64,000 nucleotides of DNA from Capra hircus (taxonomy: Eukaryota > Chordata > Mammalia > Artiodactyla > Bovidae), in assembly GCF_001704415.2 (NCBI RefSeq), contig NC_030836.1, forward strand, positions 26,138,001 through 26,202,000, given 5' to 3'. Below the pieces are notes generated by a model. That model worked only from the letters and a program-made list of their open reading frames with translations. It was not told the DNA's origin and ran no database searches. Numbering within the stretch: position 1 is the stretch's first letter; each line of letters begins with the position of its first letter. Made by a program: the position numbers and the translations under genes. Positions 11,386 to 22,701 of this stretch are shown in pieces.

Positions 11386-11790
11386 AATGGATTATATCTC
11401 TTCCTAATATTTGTGTTTTAATGAATCATAGGGATAGTAATTATGAGATGCACAAGCCCCTTGAAGATTTCTTGGAATTACTTACATACAAAGTAAAATA
11501 TTCAATTTATAGTAAGGGAAGTTGAGAAAGGAAAGATTGGGGCACATAATTATAAATCATTTCAGTGCTGGGCTGATTTTCACTAATTCAGTAAATGCTT
11601 TTCATAGTATAGAAATTTAGATTAGAAGCTGAAACAAAATAATTAAAACTATGGATATATGTGTGTACATATATATATATATTCAGAATTCATACACTCA
11701 ATTGTTTAACATGTGACACAATCCAAAATAACACAGTTTTGTCTGGATAATAATGATGGTGATTTTGAGATATTAAAAAATTTCTCAAAG

Positions 11791-11839
11791 TGTTAATCAC
11801 TCAGTTGTGTTCAGCTCTTTGTGACCCCATGAACTGTAG
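11791..11839 (-). mobile_element. Bov-A SINE scrap
   Basis: Antisense Bov-A wording, cactcagttgtgttcagctc then tttgtgaccccatgaactg, absent at the matching place in unit 4 (34,460-34,480). Confidence 0.7.
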
Positions 11840-12113
11840 GGGTCTATAAGTACTAGGATATAGTTAGAATCGTCACCTATGGTTCAAGAAATCAAAATAT
11901 TCATATGCTACAGTATGCTTCATCAAAATGTAGGAACAAAATACTGACTGTTGCACCAGCAGAGATCAGTCTCAAAAATGCTGTGTTCAGTGAAAGAAGC
12001 CAGACAAAAAAGGAACATACATTTTGTGACTCCACTAGTAAAAGGGCAAATTCATAGAGATGGAAAGTAAATTGATTGCTTCGTGCTTGGGGTAGGAATG
12101 GAAATGACTGAAA

Positions 12114-12117
<4 letters not shown>

Positions 12118-12145
<28 letters not shown>

Positions 12146-12255
12146 AATGAGGGAATACATATGTTGTATATATTGTATATATACTTATTTACATATATAC
12201 ATACATATTGCATATACATATATATACACATAGTATACACATAGTATATATATTA
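12118..12255. repeat. TA/TG-rich microsatellite
   Basis: A pure (ta)n run at 12,121-12,143 followed by degenerate TA/CA/TG repeats to 12,255. The corresponding place in unit 4 (34,780) lacks the expansion. Confidence 0.9.
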
Positions 12256-12751
12256 TGGGGGAAATGTTCTAAAATTAGATTGTGGTAATGGTTGTACAAC
12301 TATTAATACATATTCTTTGTGAACACATTCTATTAAGTTGTACACTTAAAGTGAGTACTGTATGGCATAGACATTGTTTCTCAATAAAGCTGTTTAAAAT
12401 ATTAAATAAATCATTGCTTGTCAAAAAATTTTAAGTTTTATGATGCCATGATTCACCATCTTCATTTTGAAAACAAAGCTAGCAAATAAGAAAATGAGTA
12501 GAAATATAAGACTACATTTACTTTTAAAATTAAGACTAAAATGATTCATTCCATTTTGTTAGAAGTGATCATAAGTTTTAAATGCAGACAGATTGATATT
12601 CAAATCTAAGTTCTGTGATTGGCTTTTGGAGTCCACTTTGGTAATTATTTAAACTTTTCCAGCCTTATATTTATCTTCAAAAAGGAAATAACATCTACTC
12701 ACAGGGTTGGTGCAAGAATGAAATAAAGGAGTCTTGAAGAGTTTAGTTAAA

Positions 12752-12919
12752 TAAATAGGATGGTATGGGAAGGGAGGAGAGAGGGGGGTTCAGGATGGGG
12801 AACACGTGTATACCTGTGGTGGATTCATGTTGATGTATGGCAAAACCAATACAATATTGTAAAGTAATTAACCTCCAATTAAAATAAATAAATTTATATT
12901 AAAAAATAAAAAATAAAAT
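12752..12919 (+). mobile_element. Ruminant L1 3' end, plus strand
   Basis: Reads caggatggggaacacgtgta, atgttgatgtatggcaaaac, caatacaatattgtaaagta, then the A-rich tail. Absent at the matching site in unit 4 (35,290). Confidence 0.85.
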
Positions 12920-13295
12920 AGGATATTCTAAGTAAGAAGTAATTATGATTTCAAAAGCATAGAAACAGAAGACTTCTGAATTCCTTAGCATAAGAAAAAA
13001 GACAGTGATTATTAGGATGTTGTGAATACGTAAACCATTGTCATTTTGTGTGGTCTCAAAGTGACTTTAGCTATAAAATTTAAAATAGATCCATGTGCTT
13101 GTTTCATTGAACGGCCAGTAAAAATAAAGTGGTCACAGCCCTACCTAATTCTACCTTTGGTGTTCTGATCTTTTCTCTACACAGTACTTAGCAGATTGAT
13201 TCTTAAAACATAAATTGGACCAAAATAGAGTAGTTAAAACATGCTAGATAAAGACTAGTAGTCATCTTAAATGAAAATGAAGAAAAGAGTTTTTA

Positions 13296-13985
13296 TTTTA
13301 TTTATTTATTTTTATTTTTTTACTTTATAATACTGTATTGGTTTTGCCATACATCAACATGAATCCGCCATGGGTGTACATAAGTTCCCAATCCTGAACC
13401 TCCCTCCCACCTCCCTCCCCATACCATCCATCTGGGTCATCCCAGTGCACCAGCCCCAAGCATCCTGTATCCTGCATCGAACCTAGACTGGCGATTCGTT
13501 TCTTACATGATAGTATACATGTTTCAATGCCATTCTCCCAAATCATCCCACCCTCTCCCTCTCCCACAGAGTCAAAAAGTCTGTTCTGTACATCTGCGTC
13601 TCTTTTGCTGTCTCGCATACAGGGTTATTGTTACCATCTTTCTAAATTCCATACATATGTGTTAGTATACTGTATTGGTGTTTTTCTTTCTGGCTTACTT
13701 CACTCTGTATAATCAGTTCCAGTTTCATTCACCTCATTAGAACTGATTCAAATGTATTCTTTTTGATGGCTGAGTAATACTCCATTGTGTATATGTACCA
13801 CCGCTTTTTTATCCATTCATCCGCTGATGGATATCTAGGTTGCTTCCATGTCCTGGCTATTATAAACAGTGCTGCGATGAACATTGGGGTACACGTGTCT
13901 CTTTCAATTCTAGTTTCCTTGGTGTGTACCCAGCAATACAGCCACTATGGAGAACAGTGTGGAGATTCCTTAAAAAACTGGAAAT
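13296..13985 (-). mobile_element. Ruminant L1 3' end with 5' inversion (twin priming)
   Basis: The main part (13,296-13,936) is antisense L1 3' UTR and ORF2 end: gtattggttttgccatacat, ttctggcttacttcactctg, ggctgagtaatactccattg. The last 49 bases (13,937-13,985) switch to L1 sense (tacagccactatggagaaca). A perfect 15-bp duplication, agaaaagagttttta, lies at 13,281-13,295 and 13,986-14,000. Confidence 0.9.
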
Positions 13986-15017
13986 AGAAAAGAGTTTTTA
14001 GAAAAGGATAAGGTATTAATTGAGGCAGTTGAGAAAGTGATATTGGGAAATTATACAACTAATTATAGAAAAAAGACATTTTGTCAACACCAGATGGGAT
14101 TATTGCCTCATTTCTAAGTGGTTACTTTCCTAATCTCCAGCTTTTTCTTTAAAATCAGTTCTTTCAAAACAGGATCACTGGGCAATTTCAAATATTTGAA
14201 CTTAACGGATGGCTCTCTACTAAAGGAAAAAATGTTCAAGAGTTACTGTTAATCAAAGGGATTTGAAAGTAAGCAAATGTTTTGGCATAGTTACATTTTA
14301 GTCTAAGAATTAATGAGATAGAGTAAAGTAAAGAAGTGGAGGGGCGAAGGAGGAAGGAGGGGAAAGTCTCCAGTCTAATTGCTTCCTCTGTTCTACAGAT
14401 ATCTCCTTTGGAGAGATGGCCCCAAAGGAATACCCAAAATGCCTATTCACTCTTCAGGGAATGAATGCCACTCCTCTGACAAAGAGGTGTGTTCAGCCTC
14501 TCTGGTTTCAGAGCCTGGCCCTCCTGTTTCATGGCATCTGAAAGGAAAGGAAACAAGGAGGGTGGATGTGGGGCCTGGATTCCAGCCCAAGCCCACTCTT
14601 TCCCTTCCATCTGTAGGTACCTTCTTTCTAGAATGCTCTCTCCTCATCTGATGGGTTATACATACTAGAGGCAGGTGAGAGAAGATGGGAATTGGCTCTA
14701 TTAGAATTTGGGCTAAAACTGACTTAGCTCACTCCATGGATTTTCTTAAGATATTCCCTAATTAATGATGCTGAGTCTTAAAAACCTTAACTGTATCCAT
14801 ACATATTGTCATATTGCATATGTAAATTCTATTGAAAGACAGAATTTTATGTTGAAAGAAGATAGTTGTTTTTAATATTGCTAATTGCTTGATGCTTTTG
14901 CCTGCATTAAGTATTATCATTTCCATCCTGTTCTCCTGTATTATCACTAGAAGGTTTTCAGTTTTCTGCTGTTTCAGTTATGATGGTGAGAGCATTTTTG
15001 AGAATCATTCACAGGAG

Positions 15018-15140
15018 TTAGTTCGGGACAGTTCAGCCACGCAGTCGTGTCCAGTGCTTTGAGATCTCATTGACGGCAGCCCACCAGGCTCCTCTGTCCA
15101 TAGAACTCTCTGGGCAAGAATACTGGAGTGGGCTCTCATT
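15018..15140 (-). mobile_element. Bov-A-type SINE monomer replacing promoter-proximal flank of copy 2
   Basis: Antisense Bov-A body: cagtcgtgtccagtgctttg, acggcagcccaccaggctcc, ggcaagaatactggagtggg. It sits where the other units hold about 400 bases of flank (2,500-2,910 in unit 1). Confidence 0.85.
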
Positions 15141-15182
15141 CTCTGCTCCATTTTTATGTATAGTATATAGATGTTATCCCTT

Positions 15183-15192
15183 TCCCCTGGGT
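15183..15192 (+). promoter_or_regulatory. EBF (Olf1)-like motif upstream of copy 2
   Basis: TCCCCTGGGT fits the EBF consensus TCCCNNGGGR except the last base. It lies 83 bases before the ATG, and the same motif is in copy 4. Copies 1 and 3 have a broken version. Function is not shown. Confidence 0.25.
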
Positions 15193-15274
15193 CTTGTGCA
15201 GGTGTTACTGTTTTGGGAAAAGCCCATCTCAGTGAGACCACTGTCTGACCTTCCAGGTGTGACTAAGTGTGAAG

Positions 15275-16198
15275 ATGAGGAATCACACTCCAGCAACCGA
15301 GTTCCTCCTCATGGGAATCCCTCACACACAGGGGCTGGAACACGCGCTCTTTGTCTTCTTCCTCGCCTTCTACCTGCTCACTCTTGTGGGGAACCTGCTC
15401 ATTCTCCTGGCCACCCTCACTTCCTCCAACCTCCACACCCCCATGTATTTCTTCCTGGGCAACCTGTCAGTGTTGGACATCTTTTTCCCTTCTGTGAGCT
15501 CCCCCAAAATGATGCTCTACCTTCTGGGGCAAAGCCAGACCATCTCTTACCAGGGCTGCGCCTGCCAGCTCTTCTTTTATCACTTCCTGGGCTGCACGGA
15601 GTGTTTCCTGTACACTGTGATGGCCTATGACCGCTTTGCCGCCATCTGTCACCCCTTGCGGTACACGGCCATCATGAACCCCAGGGTGTGTGCCATCCTG
15701 ACTCTGAGAACCTGGATGGGGAGCAGTGTGCATGCATCTGTCCTCACATTCCTTGTGTTTAAGTTACCTTACTATGGCCTCAAGGAGGTGGGCAATTTCT
15801 TCTGTGACATCCCGGTGGTGCTGCCCCTGGCCTGTGCAGACACCTCTCTAGCTCACAGGGTGAGTTTCACCAACGTAGGTGTTGTGGCACTCCTCTGTTT
15901 CCTTCTTGTCCTCACTTCTTATACTTGCATCGTTATCTCTATATTGAGAATCAGCTCCTCAGAAGGGAGGCACAGAGCCTTCTCCACATGCAGTGCCCAC
16001 CTGACTTCTGTCCTGCTCTTCTATGGACCCGTGGTCCTCATTTATCTCCGGCCTGCCTCCAGCCCATGGTTGGATTCTGTGGCTCAGGTATTAAATAATA
16101 TTGTTGCCCCATCCTTAAATCCTTTGATATATAGCTTGAGAAACAAGGATGTGAAGTTGGCTCTGAGAAAAGCACTAATCCATGGAGTACATACCTGA
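15275..16198 (+). CDS. Olfactory receptor, OR10D-like, array copy 2 (intact frame, lost ECL2 cysteine)
   Basis: Second member of the tandem array, 307 aa with an open frame and all main OR signatures: PMYFFL, MAYDRF, SY, RAFSTCSAH and NPLIY. It differs from copy 4 in residues 1-193 at only five positions: P6A, F67L, S145R, C167Y and P169L. C167 is one of the conserved extracellular-loop-2 cysteines of mammalian ORs, expected to pair with C187, which is still present. Its loss, next to P169L, could impair folding. The start is the ATG at 15,275, with a candidate splice acceptor AG at 15,255-15,256. The upstream flank is shortened by a SINE and deletions (see 15,018-15,140). It may be an intact gene, a hypomorph or an early pseudogene; sequence alone cannot decide. 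Confidence 0.93.
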   Translation: MRNHTPATEFLLMGIPHTQGLEHALFVFFLAFYLLTLVGNLLILLATLTSSNLHTPMYFFLGNLSVLDIFFPSVSSPKMMLYLLGQSQTISYQGCACQLFFYHFLGCTECFLYTVMAYDRFAAICHPLRYTAIMNPRVCAILTLRTWMGSSVHASVLTFLVFKLPYYGLKEVGNFFCDIPVVLPLACADTSLAHRVSFTNVGVVALLCFLLVLTSYTCIVISILRISSSEGRHRAFSTCSAHLTSVLLFYGPVVLIYLRPASSPWLDSVAQVLNNIVAPSLNPLIYSLRNKDVKLALRKALIHGVHT

Positions 16199-16361
16199 GG
16201 AGTGTAAGCTTTTCTGTCATTATCTCTCCTTACAATTTTGCCTTGTATTTATCTGGGGCATCTAGTCTCTTACAGTTGGTGTGACTGCTAAGTGCAATGT
16301 GGGACAAGTAGGTTGAATTAATTCTTTATGATCAGTGTGTATATATTTATATAAAATTTTT

Positions 16362-16610
16362 TTCAACAAAATCTTTTACAGCACTTACCACGTGCTAGGC
16401 AGTATTCTATGCACTTTACAAGTACTGGCACATGTTTTTATTATCACATGGAGTAGATATTATTATCCCAATTTACAGAGGAGAATATTAAGGCACTAAG
16501 AGGTTAGGACAGTTTTGCAGCATCTCAGAGATAGAAAGTCACTGAGCTAGGATGTGAATGCAAGGTTTTCAACTTTTTGCTAATGCTTCCACTGTATTGT
16601 CAGAATTATA
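16362..16610 (-). repeat. MIR SINE relic, unit 2
   Basis: The clearest of the four copies: acttaccacgtgctaggcag, attatcccaatttacagagg, ctgagctaggatgtgaatgc, all antisense MIR. Confidence 0.8.
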
Positions 16611-17172
16611 ACATAAATGCTTACTTCTTTTAGGGACTTCTTTTCAATTTACATTGAGTATTCTCCAATTTTCCAAAAAAACTGTAGTCTATTAAATTTG
16701 TTCCATTAATTTTATCACTTTTTAATATATATTTTAATAAATGTTATGTATTTCATCTTGATATAAAGAATTTCTGCTACATTCCAGAAGCCAGGTGATA
16801 TCCATATATCTACTAACATGTATTTTAACACATCATCAATCTTAGTTAAGTATATCTGCTCTTGAATTCTATAATAATGACTGCAGATTTTCTTTCATTA
16901 AATTAAGACTGAGTTTGAATTGCAGAATTCCTGAACCTTCAAATATAATCATCTTTTTTCCCTTATATAAGTAAATAGATTTGAAGAAAACAGGAAGACT
17001 GTGAAAATTAAAGTGACCTGAAATTATGCATTAATGCTACCACTGAAATATAATCACCATTAACATTCTGGCATTTGCTCTATCTCTCTCATTGGTGACT
17101 AAATTAGAACTAAATTTCCTGACTTCCTCTTTATAATTATTTGTTATATATCTCTATTATTATATACCTATC

Positions 17173-17311
17173 TGCTGCTGCTGCTGCTGCTAAGTCGCTT
17201 CAGTCGTGTCCGACTCTGTGCGACCTCATAGACGGCAGCCTACCAGGCTCCCCCATCCCTGGGGTTCTCCAGGCAAGAACACTGGAATGGGTTGCCATTT
17301 CCTTCTCCAAT
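17173..17311 (-). mobile_element. Bov-A SINE monomer, minus strand
   Basis: Starts with a run of tgc triplets and taagtcgcttcagtcgtgtc, ends in gccatttccttctccaa. Private to unit 2. Confidence 0.92.
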
Positions 17312-17352
17312 ATCTACATATGTGTATTTATGCAGTTGTAGTCACATATGTG

Positions 17353-17566
17353 GGGCTTCCCTGGTGGCTCAGTGGTAAAGAATCTGCCTGCAATGCAGGA
17401 GACCCGGGTTCTATCCCTGAGCTGGGAAGATCCCCCGGAGGAGGGCGTGGCAACCCATTCTAGTACTCTTGCGTAGAGAATCCCACAGATGGAGGAGCCT
17501 GGCAGTCTGCAGTTCTTAGAGTCACACAGAGTCTGACACGACTGAAGTGACTAAGCAGCAGCAGCT
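17353..17566 (+). mobile_element. Bov-tA SINE, plus strand
   Basis: Head gggcttccctggtggctcag, then tgcaatgcaggagacccggg, ending in gactaagcagcagcagc. With the preceding minus-strand SINE it forms a second inverted pair, 41 bases apart. Confidence 0.93.
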
Positions 17567-17594
17567 GCAGTCATGTCTATAAATATGTGTATAA

Positions 17595-17772
17595 ACTGCT
17601 CAGTTGCACAGTTATGTCAGACTTTTCAACCCCATGGACTGTAGCCCACCAGGCTCCTCAGTCCACGGGATTTTTCAGGCAAGAATACTGGAGTGGATTG
17701 CCATTTTCTACTGCAGTGAGTCTCTTGTGTCTCCTGCATTGACAGGTGGATTCTTTAACACTGAGCCACCAA
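17595..17772 (-). mobile_element. Bov-tA SINE, minus strand
   Basis: Antisense Bov-A body (cccatggactgtagcccacc) followed by an antisense tRNA head ending cactgagccacca. More diverged than its neighbours. Confidence 0.88.
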
Positions 17773-17799
17773 TCTTGTTTTAACAGTGTATCAAGCATT

Positions 17800-18480
17800 T
17801 TCAGTTGCCACAGTTTTTAACCAGTTTTATTGAGATATAATTTACGTACCAAATAATTCACCCATTTAAAGTACATGAGTCAGTGTTTTTTTAGTATATT
17901 CACAGATATGTGCAACCATCCCCATGGTGTGTTTTAGAACATTTTTATCATCTCAAAAAGATATCTTATACCATTTAGCTATCATTCTCTTATTACCTCT
18001 GTCAGCTTTGACTGTAAGCTATCATTAATCTGCTTTCTGTATCTATAGATGTCCCTGTTCTGGACATTTTGATCAACAGAATCACATAAAATGTGTTTTT
18101 GTGTGTGTGTGTGTATGGCTGTCTTAGCATAATGTTTTCAAGGTTCATCCATGTAGTAGCAGGTTATTTATGTCCCTCTGCACCTCCCCCCACTTCATAT
18201 GTGATATGACTGTCTCTAGCTCTCTTGATTTCTGAGGTAACTATATGTTATTAAATGCATATGTATTTACAATTGTTCTGTCTTTATACCAGATTAACCC
18301 TTTTATTATTATAAAATATTCCTTTTTATCTCTAGTAACATGTTCTGTTTTAAAGTCTATTTTGTCTACTAATCTAACCACTTCAACTCCCCCGTTGTTT
18401 CTATTTGCATGACATCTCTTTCTCTACACTCTTATTTTCCTTCTGTTTGTATTTGTTTATTTTTTAAAATTTAAATATAT
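17800..18480 (-). repeat. Ancient L1M-type 3' UTR, antisense, unit 2
   Basis: Reads ttattgagatataatttacg, agtatattcacagatatgtg, catccatgtagtagcaggtt. Same relic as 5,005-5,640. A (gt)n run is at 18,098-18,114. Confidence 0.6.
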
Positions 18481-18510
18481 TTATGTTAATTGGAGGCTAA
18501 ATACTTTAAA

Positions 18511-18657
18511 AAAAGTTTTTATTTTTAATTAATTTATTTGGCTGCCCTGGTTCTTAGTTGCAGCATGTGAGATCTAGTTCCCTGACCACGGATGTGAAAC
18601 CAGACCCCCTGCATTGAGAGCTCAGAGTCTTAGCCACTGGACCACTTGAGAAGTCTC
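18511..18657 (-). mobile_element. CHR-type SINE fragment
   Basis: Antisense: gcagcatgtgagatctagtt, ccctgaccacggatgtgaaa, tcttagccactggaccactt. A short bovine L1 terminus (aattggaggctaaatacttt) adjoins it at 18,488-18,508. Confidence 0.7.
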
Positions 18658-19000
18658 CTGTTTTTGTCTTTGAATCTAAAATATGTCTCCTATAGACAGA
18701 ATGCATTTGGATCACTTTTATGGTCCAGTTCAATGATCTCTGCCTTTTGATTGAATTTTAATCCATTCACATTTTAATGTTAAAATAGATATAATTGGAT
18801 TTACATGTGATATGTAAATATCACATTTACTTTTTGCTTCTATATGTGTCATTCCATGTCTTTTATTGTTCTTTTATTTCTCCTTTAAAAATTAATTTAA
18901 TTAATATTTTTAGCATTTTTAATTTCTTTAAGGAGTTTTAAACTATATTGTTTGAATTATTACCTTAATAGTTACTCTAGGGCTTACCATGTTATGTCTT

Positions 19001-22000
19001 CAGTTTGGTTCAGTTCAGTTGCTCAGTCGTGTCCGACTCTTTGCGACCCCATGAATCACAGCACGCCAACTGTCCATCACCAACTCATGGAGTTCACTCA
19101 GCCTCACGTCCATCAAGTCTGTGATGCCATCCAGCCATCTCATCCTCTGTGGTCCCCTTCTCCTCCTGCCCTCAATCTCTCCGAGCATCAGAGTCTTTTC
19201 CAATGAGTCAACTCTTCTCATGAGGTGGCCAAACTACTGGAGCTTCAGCTTTAGCATCATTCCTTCCAAACAAATCCCAGGGTTGATCTCCTTCAGAATG
19301 GACTAGTTGGATCTCCTTGCAGTCCAAGGGACCGTCAAGAGTCTTCTCCAACACCACAGTTCAAAAGCATCAATTCTTCGGTGCTCAGCCTTCTTCACAG
19401 TCCAACTCTCACATCCATACATGACCCCTGGAAAAACCATAGCCTGGACTAGATGGACCTTATGGCAGAGTAATGTCTCTGCTTTTGAATATACTATCTA
19501 GGTTGGTCATAATTTTTCTTCCAAGGAGTAAGCGTCTTTTAATTTCATGGCTGCAGTCACCATCTGCAGTGATTTTGGAGTCCCAAAAAATAAAGTCTGA
19601 CACTGTTTCTACTGTTTCTCCATCTATTTCCCATGAAGTGATAGGACAGGATGCCACGATCTTCGTTTTCTGAATGTTAAGCTTTAAGCCAACTTTTTCA
19701 CTCTCCTCTTTCACTTTCATCAAGAGGCTTTTTAGCTCCTCTTCACTTTCTGCCATAAGGGTGGTGTCATCTGCATATCTGAGGTGATTGATATTTCTCC
19801 CAGCAATCTTGATTCCAGCTTGTGCTTCTTCCAGCCCAGTGTTTCTCATGATGTACTCTGCATATAATTTAACTCAGTAGGGTGACAATATACATCCTTG
19901 ACGTATTCCTTTTCCTATTTGGAACCAGTCTGTTGTTCCATGTCCAGTTCTAACTGTTGCTTCCTGACCTGCATACAGATTTCTCAAGAGGCAGTTCAGG
20001 TGGTCTGGTATTCCCATCTCTTTTAGATTTTTCCACAGTTTATTGTGATCCACACAGTCAAAGGCTTTGGCATAGTCAATAAAGCAGAAATAGATGTGTT
20101 TCTGGAACTCTCTTGCTTTTTCCATGATCCAGCAGATGTTGGCAATTTGATCTCTGGTTCCTCTCCCTTTTCTAAAACAGCTTGAACATCAGGGAGTTCA
20201 AGGTTCACGTATTGCTGAAGTCTGGCTTGGAGAATTTCGAGCATTACTTTATTAGCATGTGAGATGAGTGCAATTGTGCAGTAGTTTGAGCATTCTTTGG
20301 CATTGCCTTTCTTTGGAATTGGATTGAAAACTGACATTTTCCAGTCCTGTGGCCACTGCTGGCAAACTTGCTGGCATATTGAGTGCAGCACTTTCACAGC
20401 ATCATCTTTCAGGATTTGAAACAGCTCCACTGGAATTCCATCACCTCCACTAGCTTTGTTCGTAGTGATGCTTTCTAAGGCCCACTTAACTTCACATTCT
20501 AAGATGTCTGGCTCTGGATTAGTGATCACATCATCATGATTATCTGGTTCGTGAAGATCTTTTTTGTACAGTTCTTCTGTGTATTCTTGCCACCTCTTCT
20601 TAATATCTTCTGCTTCTGTTAGGTCCATACAATTTCTGTCCTTTATCGAGCCCATCTTTGCATGAAATGTTCCCTTGGTATCTCTAATTTTCTTGAAAAG
20701 ATCTCTAGTCTTTCCCATTCTGTTGTTTTCCTCTATTTCTTTACATTGATCACTGAAGAAGGCTTTCTTATCTCTTGCTAGTCTTTGGAACTCTGCATTC
20801 AGATGCTTATATCTTTCCTCTTCTTTGCTTTTTGCCTCTCTTCTTTTCACGGCTATTTGTAAGCCCTCCCCAGACAGCCATTTTGCTTTTTTGCATTTCT
20901 TTTCCATGGCGGTGGTCTTGATCCCTGTCTCCTGTACAATGTCATGAACCCCATTCCATAGTTCATCAGGCATTCTATCTATCAGATCTAGATCCTTAAA
21001 TCTATTTCTCACTTCCACTGTATAATCATAAGGGATTTGATTTAGGTCATACCTGAATGGTCTAGCAGTTTTCGCTACTTTCTTCAATTTGAGTCTGAAT
21101 TTGGCAATAAGGAGTTCATGATCTGAGCCACAGTCAGCTCCCGGTCTTGTTTTTGTTGACTGTATAGAGCTTCTCCATCTTTGGCTGCAAAGAATATAAT
21201 CAATCTGATTTCTTGTTGACTATCTGGTCATGTCCATGTGTAGAGTCTTCTCTTGTGTTGTTGGAAGAGGGTGTTTGCTATGACCAGTGCATTTTCTTGG
21301 CGAAACTCTATTAGTCTTTGCCCTGCTTCATTCCACATTCCAAGGCCAAATTTGCCTGTTACTCCAGGTGTTTCTTGACTTCCTACTTTTGCATTCCAGT
21401 CCCTTAGAATGAAAAGGACATCTTTTTTGGGTGTTAGTTCTAAAAGGTTTTGTAGGTCTTCATAGAACCATTCAACTTCAGCTTCTTCAGCATTGCTGGT
21501 TGGGGCATAGACTTGGATAACTGTGAATGGTTTGCCTTGGAGACAAACAGAGATCATTGTGTCGTTTTTGAGATTGCGTCCAAGTACTGCATTTTGGACT
21601 CTTTTTTTTGACCATGATGGTGACTCCATTTCTTCTGAGGGATTCCTGCCTGCAGTAGTAGATGTAATGGTCATCTGAGTTAAATTCACCCATTCCATCC
21701 ATTTTAGTTCGCTGATTCCTAGAATGTTGACGTTCCTCCTTGCCATCTCCTGTTTGACCACTTCCAATTTGCCTTGATTCATGGACCTGACATTCCAGGT
21801 TCCTATGCAATATTGCTCTTTACAGCATCGGACCTTGCTTCTATCACCAGTCACATCCACAAGTGGGTATTGTTTTTGCTTTGGCTCCATCCCTTCATTC
21901 TTTCTGGAGTTATTTCTCCACTGATCTCCAGTAGTGTATTGGGCACCTAATGACCTGGGGAGTTCCTCTTTTGGTATCCTATCATTTTGCCTTTTCCTGC

Positions 22001-22130
22001 TGTTCATGGGGTTCTCAGGCAAGAATACTGAAGTGGCTTGCCATTCCCTTCTCCAGTGGACCACATTCTGTCAGGCCTCTCCACCATAACCCGCCTGTCC
22101 TCGGTTGCCCCACAGGCATGGCTTGGTTTC
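19001..22130 (-). mobile_element. BovB LINE, nearly full length (3.1 kb), inactive
   Basis: RTE-clade non-LTR retrotransposon on the minus strand. Endonuclease region (about 22,064-21,228): GTWNVRSM, GISELKW, IQVYAPT, DWNAKVGSQE; closed by a stop after LYTWT. RT region: 21,087-20,023 (VRNRFKDLDLIDR, ASGGDGIPVELFQ), then a frame change, 20,125-19,874 (FIDYAKAFDCVDH), a stop after GCILSP, and 19,849-19,460 with the catalytic YADD box. At least three breaks make it dead. A 7-bp duplication, atgtctt, lies at 18,994-19,000 and 22,131-22,137. Near-complete length suggests little 5' truncation. Confidence 0.95.
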
Positions 22131-22701
22131 ATGTCTTAAATTACCACAATAAGCTTCAGACAAATACTAAATTAATTCCAGAGTCACAGAGAGACACTAC
22201 TTCTATTTAGCTCTCTGCCTTCTGCTCTCTCCTTGTGACATTATTGTTAGACATATTACACCTATGAATGCTACAATTTCAACAATGCATGGTTATAATT
22301 ATTGCTTTGTGTAATTTTATGTCTTTTAAAGAAGCTGGGTAATGTATGTAAAGTAACTATGTATTTACAGCTTTTGTTATAATAACCTTGTTACTTTTAC
22401 TTTTCTCCATTTGTTTATGTGGTTTTGAATTATCATATCATTTTCTTTGCTCAGTACAGGTTTGCTCCCATCTACCTTATTTTTTGCTATTATTGGCAAG
22501 TATATTACATTTTCATATATATTGCATACCCTGTAACACTTTATATGCATATTGTTTTATATATTTGGTATTAAAATATGTTCACAGGAATTAGAAAACA
22601 TGGATTTATACTGTCTTTTTAAATAGCATACCAATGGTGTTTGTCTTTCACCTTTACCAATGGTGTTTGTCTTTCATTTGTATTTGGATTACCATCTAGA
22701 G

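Larger units (their letters stand above)
10860..12420 (+). repeat. Old L1M 3' region, sense, broken by BovB and a SINE scrap
   Basis: The upstream bit 10,860-10,950 is L1-like (aggaggggtacagaactta). The 3' end at 11,840-12,420 reads agcagagatcagtctcaaaa, gtgaaagaagccagacaaaa, aattcatagagatggaaagt and ends tctcaataaagctgttta. Unit 4 has the same 3' end at 34,480-34,945. Confidence 0.65.
11390..15274 (+). repeat. Duplicated unit, 5' flank of OR copy 2
   Basis: Matches 33,590-38,065. Example: gtgttttaatgaatcatag at 11,412 and 33,627. It contains an L1 3' end, a TA microsatellite, two bovine L1 insertions and a promoter-proximal SINE with deletions. No other gene. Confidence 0.8.

Noticed and set aside
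12118..12255. Possible origin or regulatory TA element
   Set aside because: Simple TA microsatellite, absent from the matching place in unit 4.
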